Assembly: GCA_903970255.1 (NCBI GenBank)
Contig: CAJCHM010000011.1
Span: 1-61,587 of the forward strand
Source: Acidobacteriota bacterium
GTDB taxonomy: Bacteria; Chlamydiota; Chlamydiia; Chlamydiales; Rhabdochlamydiaceae
Length of the DNA: 61,587 nt
Reading direction: 5' to 3'
Shown here piece by piece: positions 24,596 through 34,172 of this stretch. The first letter of the stretch is position 1. Every line of letters begins with the position of its first letter. The position numbers and the translations under genes were made by a program. The notes beneath the pieces were generated by a model that saw nothing but the letters and a program-made list of their open reading frames with translations, had not been told where the DNA came from and made no database searches.

Positions 24596-27532
24596 TTATT
24601 TGTTCTGGAGCTTTTTCTTTAGGAGAGGGAGAGCGCCTTTCAACTTAACAAGGCAATTTTCCAAGGTTTTAGTTCCTTTTGCAAACTCCACATCCAAATG
24701 CTTATCGATATTAATTGTGTCCTGTATCATCTCTTTTAAATCGGATGCACCCTTAGCAAATTCTTCATGAGCATTCTTGCTTGAAGAGGAAACTTCATCA
24801 TGGTGGCTGACCTGGGATTGCAATTCAGAAATGGAATCCCCCAATTTGATACTTGCTTGATCCAATCGGCTCACCTGCTCTGTTAGACGGTTGTCCAAGC
24901 TCAACTGGACCTGATTTTCAAGAGCATGTATACACTCGGAGAGCTTCGCATTACTTTCCATCTGAGCAAAGTAAATCTGCTGCAAAGAACCCATGTTTTC
25001 TTCACGTAGAATTTTAAATAATTCGATATAACTTAACCGCAATTGATTGATCGAACTTTCCATTTCCTGGATAAGGGCAGAATTGATGTAGTAGGAAGGG
25101 ACATAGATGATTTCCTCTTCAACTCTTCTCTTTTGCTTCTTGAGTCCAAGAAATTTTGCTATTTTGTTAGCGGTTTTACAAATGGATTGCCTCGATACTG
25201 AGAGCAAAGGAACGGTTGAGGGCAATGATATTCCCACCATACGCGTTAATTTGTTAACACCATAAAGGGGGAACCCCACTTTCAGTTTGATGTTTTCAGG
25301 ATGTCCCAATTGTGTATGGACTCCCACAACAAAAGGAATGTTATAAATGGGGACAACCATTTGTGCTGAAAATTCAGATTTAAGCGGTTTGCGAGGCGAT
25401 ATTTTAGCACCCACTCTATTGTAATCACCGAATTTGAGTTGAATATTGATCCTGGTTCTCGCAGGCTGCGATGCTGGGACCTCCAGCCCCAAATCGGCTC
25501 CTTTACTTACAAACTGGGTGGTTAATAAAGTTGCCTTAGGCTGATTTGGAGTGAACTGCACCCCTACGGACTGTCCTGTTGATAACTGCGTGGAAACGGC
25601 AACAGATGTTTGTTTAAGATTAGAGGCAGGCGCAGTGATGCCCACATTGGATCCCTCTGTTACATTTGCTGCAATCCCGATTGTCGACTGTTTTGGATGA
25701 GAGATCAAGGGGGCAAGCTGGAGAGTGGGAGAGGGAAGAGGATTCACTTTTTTGCTTTCTTCCTCTTTTTTTTCTTGGTTGGAACTGGATTCTTTAGCCA
25801 CTTGCCCCTTTAACCATTGGAGTCGTATGTTGTCTCTGAATGCAGAAAGAGAGGTGGTAGGCTTTTCTTCTGGTGGCAATAAGTGGGAAACAAGCGGGGC
25901 ATAATTCTTCTTTTGTAAACTGGAAGATTCTCTAGAGCTGCCATGCGTTCCGTATTCCCAAAAAAAACTATCGTCATGGTGAAAAGGGAGGTTGTAGGGC
26001 TGGTCTACTTTCAGGGCCTCTGCCTTATTGTTTTCATCGATTTTGTAGGTGATATCAGTTTGTTTCCTATAGGTATTTTCAAACCGCACCTCAAGTGGAT
26101 TGCTCTTTAGGATCGTGAGCTTATTGTGAGGGATTGTCGAGGCAAAAATACGTACCCCCTCGGGGGAGTTTCTGGCAAAATAGTTAGCCATATTGTCATA
26201 CTGTTCTCTACCCTCTCCCGTCGAGCAACTATGAAGAATGATCGTTGCATGAGGAGATAAGTTGTGCAAACAAGAGCGTACAGGCAGGTGATCTCCAACA
26301 ATTAAAAACCGGTTTTCATCTAGGGCCATGCTTAACGGCTCACCATGTGCGCGCACCAGGAGAACATCGGGCTTGCCATTCTGGGCTGCTTCTTGATCGA
26401 TCGCTTGGCAAAAACTGTTGAGATCGGAAACTTTTTTGTAGGTCACATCATAGAAACGCTCGAGGGTTTTTAACGTCTGAATATCATGAAAGGAATGTTT
26501 CATGCCCTCCGATGAGCTTAAGAGTATTTCATTGCTAAGGGCACCATTGTAATCTGAGCTTGCTGTTAAGACAAGGGCTCGGCCCCGCTGATTGGTCAAA
26601 CCTTTGAGCAAGTGCACCTCAAGGGTTTCACAAAAATCCCCCAAAGCGGGATGGATATTGCAGACGGCTTTGGCCACCTTTCTGGTGGATTTAGAAAGAG
26701 CTGCCATGGGATCTAGGGCGGCAAATAGAAAATCTGCAATAGGACCAATACGATCCTCCTTTGCCTCGCGAGATTCTGAGGGGTCATTCCAATCGAAAGC
26801 CTCTACAAGGGGTTCTTTATCGAGGCCAAAAGTGATCCCCTGTGGAGGAGACGATCTGTTTTGCTGCTCAACAGAACAACTGTTACTATGCCTCATCAAA
26901 GCTTTCCCCACCTGATCAATGAGGTCAGCAATTCCCTGAATTCTTCCCTCAGCAGTACTGGCTGCTTCTACTGCCTTGGGAGGGGGTTTAATGATATCGG
27001 TGTGTTGCTTGTTCGATTCATCGATTGCTGAATGGATATTTTCAGCAATCGACAGATGCACTTGGTACCCGTTATAAATGACGGGGCCGACAACCAGCCC
27101 CGTTTTGCATCCTTGAATACCACTCAAAGACCCTCCAACCTGAGGAGCAAAAGGTGTTGCCAAAGCTCCACCAAGACCCGCAGGGATCCCGATAGCAACA
27201 CACCCAGCTACTGAGGCCACTGTATTTCCTATGAACTCCTTCACCACTAACTCGATAACCTTGTCTTTGGGATTGACTTCCCCTAAGACAAAATTGTAGT
27301 AGCCGGCAGGGGTGCAATCGGGCAAACTTGCCGTCTTGCAACGCTCTTGCATCGTTTTTAGTGTGTTTAAGACTGCGTAGACAACTGGAATTACGCTAGG
27401 GCTAGAAGAAGAGGTGCCATCGCTATAAATCTCATCATTAGGAGGCACTTGCTGCTGTTTAGCCAAGTTAGCCGCTTGCGTTAAGAACTCTTGCTTATAG
27501 CCGCCTACCGTGCAGTCTTTTGAGGAGTGCAT
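24596..27532 (-). CDS. Large protein with caspase-like (clan CD) cysteine peptidase domain
   Basis: A 978-residue protein. Residues about 315-470 have the clan CD layout: strand plus catalytic His in DVLLVRAHG (H396), then strand plus catalytic Cys in TIILHSCSTG (C436). A Gly/Ala-rich hydrophobic stretch (about 103-150) could insert in membranes. Residues about 640-790 are repetitive, beta-rich (SVGVQFTPNQP, ADLGLEVPASQP). The last 150 residues are coiled coil. The family cannot be named more exactly. Its ATG is 5 bp after the stop of the coiled-coil gene upstream, so three genes (28336, 27538, 24596) form one operon. Host-directed protease is a reasonable guess; no secretion signal is seen. 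Confidence 0.7.
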   Translation of the reverse strand: MHSSKDCTVGGYKQEFLTQAANLAKQQQVPPNDEIYSDGTSSSSPSVIPVVYAVLNTLKTMQERCKTASLPDCTPAGYYNFVLGEVNPKDKVIELVVKEFIGNTVASVAGCVAIGIPAGLGGALATPFAPQVGGSLSGIQGCKTGLVVGPVIYNGYQVHLSIAENIHSAIDESNKQHTDIIKPPPKAVEAASTAEGRIQGIADLIDQVGKALMRHSNSCSVEQQNRSSPPQGITFGLDKEPLVEAFDWNDPSESREAKEDRIGPIADFLFAALDPMAALSKSTRKVAKAVCNIHPALGDFCETLEVHLLKGLTNQRGRALVLTASSDYNGALSNEILLSSSEGMKHSFHDIQTLKTLERFYDVTYKKVSDLNSFCQAIDQEAAQNGKPDVLLVRAHGEPLSMALDENRFLIVGDHLPVRSCLHNLSPHATIILHSCSTGEGREQYDNMANYFARNSPEGVRIFASTIPHNKLTILKSNPLEVRFENTYRKQTDITYKIDENNKAEALKVDQPYNLPFHHDDSFFWEYGTHGSSRESSSLQKKNYAPLVSHLLPPEEKPTTSLSAFRDNIRLQWLKGQVAKESSSNQEKKEEESKKVNPLPSPTLQLAPLISHPKQSTIGIAANVTEGSNVGITAPASNLKQTSVAVSTQLSTGQSVGVQFTPNQPKATLLTTQFVSKGADLGLEVPASQPARTRINIQLKFGDYNRVGAKISPRKPLKSEFSAQMVVPIYNIPFVVGVHTQLGHPENIKLKVGFPLYGVNKLTRMVGISLPSTVPLLSVSRQSICKTANKIAKFLGLKKQKRRVEEEIIYVPSYYINSALIQEMESSINQLRLSYIELFKILREENMGSLQQIYFAQMESNAKLSECIHALENQVQLSLDNRLTEQVSRLDQASIKLGDSISELQSQVSHHDEVSSSSKNAHEEFAKGASDLKEMIQDTINIDKHLDVEFAKGTKTLENCLVKLKGALPLLKKKLQNK

Positions 27533-27537
27533 TGAGC

Positions 27538-28311
27538 TTACTTCTGGTTGGAATAATCTTCGTCGTTAATCCCTAGCTGAGAAAATAGATTGTTGAAGTG
27601 GTCGCTGAGTTTCTCAATTTCCACCTTGTTCTCCTCAATCATTTTAGCTTTTCCTTCTTTCGACATCTCAAGGATTTTTTTCAAGCTTGCCATTTGCGCA
27701 TGTGCTTTTTCTAACCCTTCATTCATCAGTTTTTCCTGTGCCGAGACAAAGTGAAGTTGTAAAGACAAACCTCCTACAGCTCTACTCAATTTGTCGACCT
27801 CTTGACTACCCGACTCACACTTCTCAGCTACAGTAACTAATTTTTTGTTACTTGCGTCTATATCTGAAGCGAGTTTGTGGACAGCTTTGTATAAGTTTTC
27901 GTTTTTCTCTGCCTGCGCCTTATATTGGGTTTCCAGGTTTTTGCATTGAACCCCAAGCTTTGTACACTCGTCCCCAATTGTGTTCGCTTTCCCCACTAAA
28001 TCTTTATTTGTATTTACTAGAGAAACAAGATTTGCATTGATATTGCTTACATTCTGATTGTACTGATTTTCCATCCCCTGCAATGTGCTATTGTATTTAG
28101 CAGCAATATTTTGTGATTTTTGCTTCATCTCTTTAGCGATCTGACTTGATTGAGCCTGCAAACCATTCATGGCGGTCATTTGCATGTGCTGTTGTACCGC
28201 CATTTGGTGCTGCATCTGAAACCTCTCGAACTGCCTGTCGAGATTTTGTTGCGTCATCTGTTGCATTTTAGCTGCGTTGTTAAGCTGGTGCTGTGGTATT
28301 CCGTACATCAT
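27538..28311 (-). CDS. Coiled-coil protein, cassette 2
   Basis: A 257-residue helical protein starting MMYGIPQHQLNNAAKMQQMT, Gln/Met-rich at first, then heptad-rich coiled coil to the end (LGINDEDYSNQK). No catalytic motif, signal peptide or membrane span. It is the paralogue of 20849-21811. Lying 24 bp after one coiled-coil gene and 5 bp before the caspase-like gene, it is probably made in stoichiometry with both, e.g. as a chaperone, scaffold or co-secreted partner. This is inference from gene order only. Confidence 0.7.
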   Translation of the reverse strand: MMYGIPQHQLNNAAKMQQMTQQNLDRQFERFQMQHQMAVQQHMQMTAMNGLQAQSSQIAKEMKQKSQNIAAKYNSTLQGMENQYNQNVSNINANLVSLVNTNKDLVGKANTIGDECTKLGVQCKNLETQYKAQAEKNENLYKAVHKLASDIDASNKKLVTVAEKCESGSQEVDKLSRAVGGLSLQLHFVSAQEKLMNEGLEKAHAQMASLKKILEMSKEGKAKMIEENKVEIEKLSDHFNNLFSQLGINDEDYSNQK

Positions 28312-28335
28312 CTACTCCTTTACATTTTTGATTTT

Positions 28336-28983
28336 TTAATTGTCTTCTGTTTCTTCAGTTAAAAATAGAGATTCAAATAGCGCAGACATCTGAAAGATCT
28401 GGCTGCTTTGTTCTGCGATTGTTCTGATTTGTTCGTCATTAGAGCAATAAATGGCATTTCGCAGTTTATCGATCTCCCCACTCACCTTGATGATTTCCTC
28501 TTGCGTCTTTTTTTGCTTTACTAAGGAAGATTCAATCTGGGATTCCAGAGTAGTTTTAGTCTTTTTGAGATTTTGTAGATCTGTGTCGATCTGGTTCCAT
28601 AGATTTTCCAGCTTGACGATATCAGACTGGCTGTTTTTTAAATTTTCGCTAAATTTTGCCATACAGTCGTTCAACTTCCCATAGCGAGCAGTCTCTTCTT
28701 GTATTGCCCCTTCAATTTTAACATAGACCTCATTGAGTTGCTTGGAGAAAAGAAGTCTTTTTTTTATCTCTGCAAAAACCTCATCATTTGCTTTCTTTAA
28801 CTGATTGATATTTGCATTTGCCGCATTGATGGATTGGTTATATTGAGTTTGTAACTTTTGCAATGCAGCGCTGCCCTGACTATCTACTGCATTTAACTCT
28901 TTATTCATCTGCTCTTTCTGAGCGCATAGATGATTTTGCTGTATAGCTACCTGAGTTGACAATTGCGATACAAAAAGATTCAT
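28336..28983 (-). CDS. Coiled-coil protein, cassette 2, first gene of operon
   Basis: A 215-residue helical protein with heptads throughout (e.g. NELNAVDSQGSAALQKLQTQ region and KLENLWNQIDTDLQNLKKTK). No known domain. The intact form of the frameshifted gene at 22007-22695. It opens the operon with the 257-residue coiled-coil gene and the clan CD protein gene. The 164 bp upstream separate it from the divergent M16 protease gene; both promoters should lie there. Confidence 0.7.
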   Translation of the reverse strand: MNLFVSQLSTQVAIQQNHLCAQKEQMNKELNAVDSQGSAALQKLQTQYNQSINAANANINQLKKANDEVFAEIKKRLLFSKQLNEVYVKIEGAIQEETARYGKLNDCMAKFSENLKNSQSDIVKLENLWNQIDTDLQNLKKTKTTLESQIESSLVKQKKTQEEIIKVSGEIDKLRNAIYCSNDEQIRTIAEQSSQIFQMSALFESLFLTEETEDN

Positions 28984-29147
28984 AGTTCACTCCGTCTATT
29001 AATAATTTTGGTTCGAAAAGAAGATAAGGGGAAGACGCTAAATCATTTTGTCTAATTTTGGCCAGCATTATTTTGCAGAAGATTTTGCTTTTCAAAGCTT
29101 GCCTTACGTGGTAAATTGCCCCTTACAAATTAACAGAGCAAAAGAAG

Positions 29148-32120
29148 ATGTTGATCGAACCCCAATTTTTGAAAGCCCCAGGCGAGCGCTATGGGGATTT
29201 TGTCGTTACCAAGTGCCTCCCTATTGTCGAGCTCAACTGCGTTCTTCGGGAGCTGCAGCATCTACCCAGCGGGGCTGCGGTGATGCATATTGGCAACGAC
29301 GACCCAGAAAATCTCTTCTGCCTCTCATTTAAAACCTATCCGTCTAGCTCCAATGGGGTTGCCCACATCCTCGAGCATACCGTTCTTTGCGGATCGCGCA
29401 AATTTCCCATCAAGGATCCCTTTTTTTCGATGAGTCGCCGCAGTTTAAACACATTCATGAACGCGCTTACTGGCTCTGATTTCACCTGCTATCCGGCGGC
29501 CTCCCAGAATGAGAAGGACCTCTATAATTTAATGGATGTTTATATCGATGCCGTTTTCCATCCGGAACTCAAGCGGATGAGCTTTTTACAAGAGGGGCAT
29601 CGACTTGAATTTACCGACCCCAAAGATCCTAAAACACCCCTGGAATACAAAGGGATTGTCTTCAATGAAATGAAAGGGAGCCTAGGCTCTGCAGATTCCC
29701 GTCTGTGGCATGCTTTGATGGCAGAACTTGTTCCCGATTTACCTTATGCCAACAACTCAGGGGGCGACCCCAAAGTCATCCCCGAACTTACCTATGCAGA
29801 ACTGGTGTCTTTTCATGAAACCTACTACCATCCCAGCCGCTGCCTCTTTTTCTTTTACGGTAACTTTCCTTTAAAGAAACACCTGGATTTCATTGCTGAA
29901 AAAGCGCTTAAAAATGTACCCAAACTCTCTCCGATTGCTCCCATTCAAAGACAAAAGCGATTCACTGCCCCCATCCATAAAGAGATGCGCTACCCTGTCA
30001 GTGAAAGCGATGAACTCTCTTCCCGCTCGATTGTAGCATTTGCCTATCTCACAGCTCCTCTGCTAGATCAAGAGGAAGTCCTTGCCTTAAGTGTTCTGGA
30101 CTGTGTATTGATGGAAACCGATGCTTCCCTGCTCAAAGCTGCTCTGATGGAATCTGGCCTGTGCATCCATGCAGAGGCTTACATGGACGCTGAAATGAGC
30201 GAGGTTCCGTATGCCATCGTCTGCAAGGGATGTGATCCAAACAATGTCGATGAGATTGAAAAAACGCTGAAAAAAGCACTCTCCGACATCGTTGCACAAG
30301 GGATCCCCGAGGACATGATCGATGCCGCTATCCATCAATTAGAATTCTCTAGGCTAGAAATCACAGGGGACCATGCTCCTTTTGGCCTCACTCTTTTTAT
30401 GCGCTCAGCGCTTGCAAAACAGCACGGAAGTGATCCTGAAAATTCTTTGATGATCCACTCTCTATTTGAAGGGCTCCTCTCCAAGGTTAAAAATCCCGGT
30501 TACCTTACCTCTTTGATCAAGAAGTATTTGCTAGACAATCCCCACTGTGTGCGGCTAGTGATGAACCCCGACCTTGCTCTTTCCTCCGAAGAGATTGACG
30601 ACGAGAAACAAAAGCTAAAGAAAATCCAATCTTCTCTCAGTGAGAAACAGGTTGCAAAGATTCTTAAACAAACCGGAGAACTTGCTGCTTATCAAAAACA
30701 AACAGAGTGCCAATCGTTAGACTGCTTACCCAAGGTGACACTAGAAGATGTTACCCCCTTAGTGAGGCAGTTTCCTTTAAAACACTACAACCACAAAAAT
30801 CTCGACATCTACCACCACGATTGCTTCACTAACCATATTCTGTATGCAGATCTTGTCTTTGATCTGCCCTCTATTGCAGATGAAGATCTCCCCTATGTGC
30901 ACCTCTTAACGACTTTCTTGTCAGAAATTGGCAGCGGAGAGCGGAGCTACGCCCAAAACCTCGAGTATATCCACGCACATACAGGCGGGATCGGCGCCTC
31001 GTTAGCGCTCCACATTCAGACCAGTGATCCTAAAACGGGAAGGCCATCGCTTAACTTGCGAGGAAAAGTTCTTCATCGCAAGATGGACAAATTATTTTCC
31101 CTGATGCGCGACACCCTTGAAAGACCCCGATTTGATGAGAAAAAACGGATTGAAGAGCTTGTGAAACAACTCAGGGATGCCCAACTTCATCGCCTGAACC
31201 GGCAGGCGCTGCGCTATGCCACTCAACTTTCCTTAAGCGGCTTTTCTTCTGCATCCTACATTGCTGAATCCTGGTATGGGCTGCGCTACTACAAGACAAT
31301 TGAGAGCCTTTCTAAAGATCTCACCAAAAATATACCTAAACTCATTGATAAACTTCTCTCTTTAAAAGAGCAGCTCTTTACATTCCATCATCCACAACTT
31401 ATCCTGAGCTGTTCTAAAGAGATGCTGGAGGAGTTGCAAACCCAAGATTTCTTTGGCCTCTGCGCAATGGAACCTTCCCCCTGTTTCACTCCATGGAATA
31501 TCGACCACCCTGTTGAGCCCATCTTATCTCAAGCTAGAATCATCTCCTCGCAGGTCGCATTTACATCAGAGGCATTTAAAACAATTTCGTATCTACACCC
31601 CTATGCTCCAGCACTCACTGTTGCAGCAGTGCTTTTTGATAACAAGATTTTGCACCGGAAGATCCGAGAACAAGGCGGGGCCTATGGCTGCGGTGCCACC
31701 TATAATTCAACCCTTGGGCATTTCAATTTCCACTCCTATCGCGATCCCCATATTTCCTCCTCGCTTGCAGCGTTTCACCTAGCTATTGAAGAGATCGCTG
31801 CCGGACATTTTACAGAAGAAGATTTAGTGGAGGCAAAATTGGGAATCATTCAGGGTTTCGACACTCCCATCTCACCTGGAAACCGCGCACTTACGGCCTA
31901 CTGCTGGCTGCGGGATGGCAAAACAGCAGAGATCCGCCAGCAGTTTAGGGAAAGGCTCCTTGCCCTCACTGTGCAAGATCTCAAGCGCGCAGTAGAAACA
32001 GAGCTCCTTCCCAAAATAGAAGAAGGGGTCATCGTCTCCCTTGCCGGTAAAGAGCTACTAGAAAAGGAAAATGCTCTACTCTCTACTAGAGATAAAGCAC
32101 TTCCTATATTTGCGATTTGA
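29148..32120 (+). CDS. M16C zinc metalloprotease (insulinase/presequence protease family)
   Basis: A 990-residue protein with the inverted zinc motif HxxEH at residues 73-77 (VAHILEHTVLCGS), followed by MSRRSLNTFMNALTGSDFTC typical of the PreP/M16C clade. The two halves are M16 domain repeats forming the closed peptidase chamber; such enzymes degrade unfolded peptides. Homologue of C. trachomatis CT824. In Chlamydia it sits beside htrA (CT823); here an F-box/WD40 gene intervenes. Start ATG has a close AAAAGAAG ribosome-binding site. Confidence 0.93.
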   Translation: MLIEPQFLKAPGERYGDFVVTKCLPIVELNCVLRELQHLPSGAAVMHIGNDDPENLFCLSFKTYPSSSNGVAHILEHTVLCGSRKFPIKDPFFSMSRRSLNTFMNALTGSDFTCYPAASQNEKDLYNLMDVYIDAVFHPELKRMSFLQEGHRLEFTDPKDPKTPLEYKGIVFNEMKGSLGSADSRLWHALMAELVPDLPYANNSGGDPKVIPELTYAELVSFHETYYHPSRCLFFFYGNFPLKKHLDFIAEKALKNVPKLSPIAPIQRQKRFTAPIHKEMRYPVSESDELSSRSIVAFAYLTAPLLDQEEVLALSVLDCVLMETDASLLKAALMESGLCIHAEAYMDAEMSEVPYAIVCKGCDPNNVDEIEKTLKKALSDIVAQGIPEDMIDAAIHQLEFSRLEITGDHAPFGLTLFMRSALAKQHGSDPENSLMIHSLFEGLLSKVKNPGYLTSLIKKYLLDNPHCVRLVMNPDLALSSEEIDDEKQKLKKIQSSLSEKQVAKILKQTGELAAYQKQTECQSLDCLPKVTLEDVTPLVRQFPLKHYNHKNLDIYHHDCFTNHILYADLVFDLPSIADEDLPYVHLLTTFLSEIGSGERSYAQNLEYIHAHTGGIGASLALHIQTSDPKTGRPSLNLRGKVLHRKMDKLFSLMRDTLERPRFDEKKRIEELVKQLRDAQLHRLNRQALRYATQLSLSGFSSASYIAESWYGLRYYKTIESLSKDLTKNIPKLIDKLLSLKEQLFTFHHPQLILSCSKEMLEELQTQDFFGLCAMEPSPCFTPWNIDHPVEPILSQARIISSQVAFTSEAFKTISYLHPYAPALTVAAVLFDNKILHRKIREQGGAYGCGATYNSTLGHFNFHSYRDPHISSSLAAFHLAIEEIAAGHFTEEDLVEAKLGIIQGFDTPISPGNRALTAYCWLRDGKTAEIRQQFRERLLALTVQDLKRAVETELLPKIEEGVIVSLAGKELLEKENALLSTRDKALPIFAI

Positions 32121-32125
32121 AAAGA

Positions 32126-33682
32126 TTAGTTAGTAGATGAGCCTGTGTTTTTGAAATCGAAGATCTCTATAAAAAATGGGATTGGATCGTCACCTTGCCA
32201 ATCTAACGATTTTACAATCAGACAATTTCCATGGATGGAGTATTCTTTTGCTCCCATCTCGTTAATGTTAAGATTATGGAGCAAGCAATTTGAATCAAGA
32301 TCATAAATTTGGACATCTGTTCCAATTGATTCGTTAGCTACAAAAAGAAAATTTCCGTTCATTTCAAACCATCGATTAAACCATTCATCCTGTTCAGAAA
32401 CTTGAAAAGAGCGCCAAAGCTGCCCTGTTTCCATATTCCAGATGTTGAGCTTACCAGAGGATTCTCCTGCCAAAAGTAATTTTCCAACCACTTTCCGTTT
32501 AGTGTCCATAACATGCATTGTCTGAGCGAGTGTATGCAGGAGGTACCCTGTTTCAAGATCCCAAATCTTTGTGAAGTTATTAGAGACTGTCATCACACGA
32601 TTTCCATAGATTTTGTGCTCCGTTACAGCTTCTCCATGGTCTAATTGACAAACACACGATTTTTTTCTTGGGTCCCAGATTTCAAAGCGAGCTGGATTCG
32701 GTTTCAATTCGAAGAAACATTCTCCTGTTTCTGCATCCCAGGCCTTCATACTCTCACCTGAACGTTGATATAGGCTACTGTCTTTTATGCCAAGCCAGTC
32801 TTGAGTAGAGACCCCATTTCCAATGGCAATTTCGTTGAGTGTTTTCATATTGCAAATGACAACACCATTGTTTTCAGTGCGCATCCAGCAATAGTTCCCC
32901 TCAAAACCAATTAATTTTTTTGCATTAGCCAGATTCATTACTGATTTTTTTTCAAAACAGAATTTGTGTTGGAGCACAACATTTTTTCCAGATTGTAAAT
33001 TCCAAATCTTAACATCGCCGTTTTCGGTCCAGGTGACAAAATAATTCTCATCTTTAAAAATTTCTTTATTATTTTTATCAAAATAATTATCTTCCACTAT
33101 GCATTTTCTTGTTTCCGTATTCCAAAGCTTATACGCCTTCCCATTAGAATCAGAGGAGACTGTCAAAACCCGGTCATCAGTTGCCCATTTCAATGACTCC
33201 TTAGCAGTAGATTCGGGAGCTAGCATAAAATCTTTCCCTAAAATCGGATCGAAGACCTGTATCCCATCGGCATCATGTTTATAGTAGCGGTTTTTGGCAA
33301 AAAGCCATTGCTGTTTGGAATTCTCTTCAAGATCATAGGATTGATAGTTAAATTTTTTATTTTTCACATTGGGAACGAAAATTTCAGAGTTTTTTACTAA
33401 ATCCCGATAAGTGCTTTTTAAAAAAGCAAGATACTCGGTAGTTATTGACGGGTTGGTTTGGGGATTGCGAAAATGAAAAACAGATTGCCAAAACGGCTCT
33501 TTTTTACAAACTTCAGAAAATTTTTTACATACAAGAGCGCTCTTCCCAATTTCCTGATTGGATAATCGCTTGATGATCTCCCCTATTACCGGTTTGGGCA
33601 AGGCGAGAAAAGGCACCTGCTGACGGTCTGAATTATGCCGAGTTGGACATACTTCATTATTTCCAATATTTAAAGTATTCAT
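32126..33682 (-). CDS. F-box protein with WD40-like repeats
   Basis: A 518-residue protein. Residues about 24-70 form an F-box (FLALPKPVIGEIIKRLSNQE...ALVCKKFSEVC...PFWQSVF). From about residue 120 a series of WD-like blades follows, with repeats such as KAYKLWNTETRKCIVED, GDVKIWNLQSG, NFTKIWDLETGYLLHTL and GKLNIWNMETGQLWRSF. F-box plus WD40 is the layout of eukaryotic SCF substrate receptors (Fbw7, beta-TrCP), so the protein may recruit host or bacterial targets to host SCF ligases. It lies between the M16 gene and htrA, adjacent in Chlamydia, so it was probably inserted. Upstream DNA (33683-33830) is extremely AT-rich. Confidence 0.85.
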   Translation of the reverse strand: MNTLNIGNNEVCPTRHNSDRQQVPFLALPKPVIGEIIKRLSNQEIGKSALVCKKFSEVCKKEPFWQSVFHFRNPQTNPSITTEYLAFLKSTYRDLVKNSEIFVPNVKNKKFNYQSYDLEENSKQQWLFAKNRYYKHDADGIQVFDPILGKDFMLAPESTAKESLKWATDDRVLTVSSDSNGKAYKLWNTETRKCIVEDNYFDKNNKEIFKDENYFVTWTENGDVKIWNLQSGKNVVLQHKFCFEKKSVMNLANAKKLIGFEGNYCWMRTENNGVVICNMKTLNEIAIGNGVSTQDWLGIKDSSLYQRSGESMKAWDAETGECFFELKPNPARFEIWDPRKKSCVCQLDHGEAVTEHKIYGNRVMTVSNNFTKIWDLETGYLLHTLAQTMHVMDTKRKVVGKLLLAGESSGKLNIWNMETGQLWRSFQVSEQDEWFNRWFEMNGNFLFVANESIGTDVQIYDLDSNCLLHNLNINEMGAKEYSIHGNCLIVKSLDWQGDDPIPFFIEIFDFKNTGSSTN

Positions 33683-33879
33683 TGTTCTCCTGGTTAGTGA
33701 TTAAAAAATACATTAATTTTACAATCCTATTTTTTTAATTAATAATAAATTAAAGTCTCATTTAATTAAAGATGCAATAATTAAAGATAATACTTTGTAA
33801 TAAAAATAAATATTATCATTGAAACAGATAATTAATCCGTAAAAGTAGACCCCAAGTGCACAAACAGATAGTCCTTAGT

Positions 33880-34043
33880 TGGGTGTGACAAACGCTCGTT
33901 CCTCGCGCCTGTCATCATTAAATTGTTCCAACGCATTTCTGTCTCAAATATAGCCTGGAAACATGAGACAAAATGCCCAACAAAATGGGTGCCAAAAAAC
34001 GCTGTGAAAAATGCTACGAACGAGCGTTTGTCACAGCCCATTT
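33880..34043. mobile_element. Foldback element family H (164 bp)
   Basis: Arms GTGACAAACGCTCGTT / AACGAGCGTTTGTCAC at the ends; inner arms around TCTGTCTCA / TGAGACAAA. CTTAGT occurs on both sides (33874-33879 and 34044-34049) and may be a target duplication. It sits just upstream of the htrA promoter. Confidence 0.65.
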
Positions 34044-34077
34044 CTTAGTGTTTTTTGAAAATATGGATGAGTCGAGT

Positions 34078-34107
34078 TTGCAATTTAGACCCGATCTAGT
34101 TTATAAC
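34078..34107 (+). promoter_or_regulatory. Predicted htrA promoter
   Basis: TTGCAA (34078-34083), 18-bp spacer, TATAAC (34102-34107). Confidence 0.4.
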
Positions 34108-34126
34108 TATGACTTCATCGTCACAG

Positions 34127-34151
34127 GGAGCTGCAGCCAATGTGCAGCTCC
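34127..34151 (+). promoter_or_regulatory. Hairpin in the htrA leader
   Basis: GGAGCTGCA, loop GCCAATG, TGCAGCTCC: a perfect 9-bp stem close to the predicted transcription start and 21 bp before the htrA ATG. It may stabilise the mRNA 5' end or affect translation. Confidence 0.45.
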
Positions 34152-34172
34152 TTCAATAATAAGGAGTAAAAC

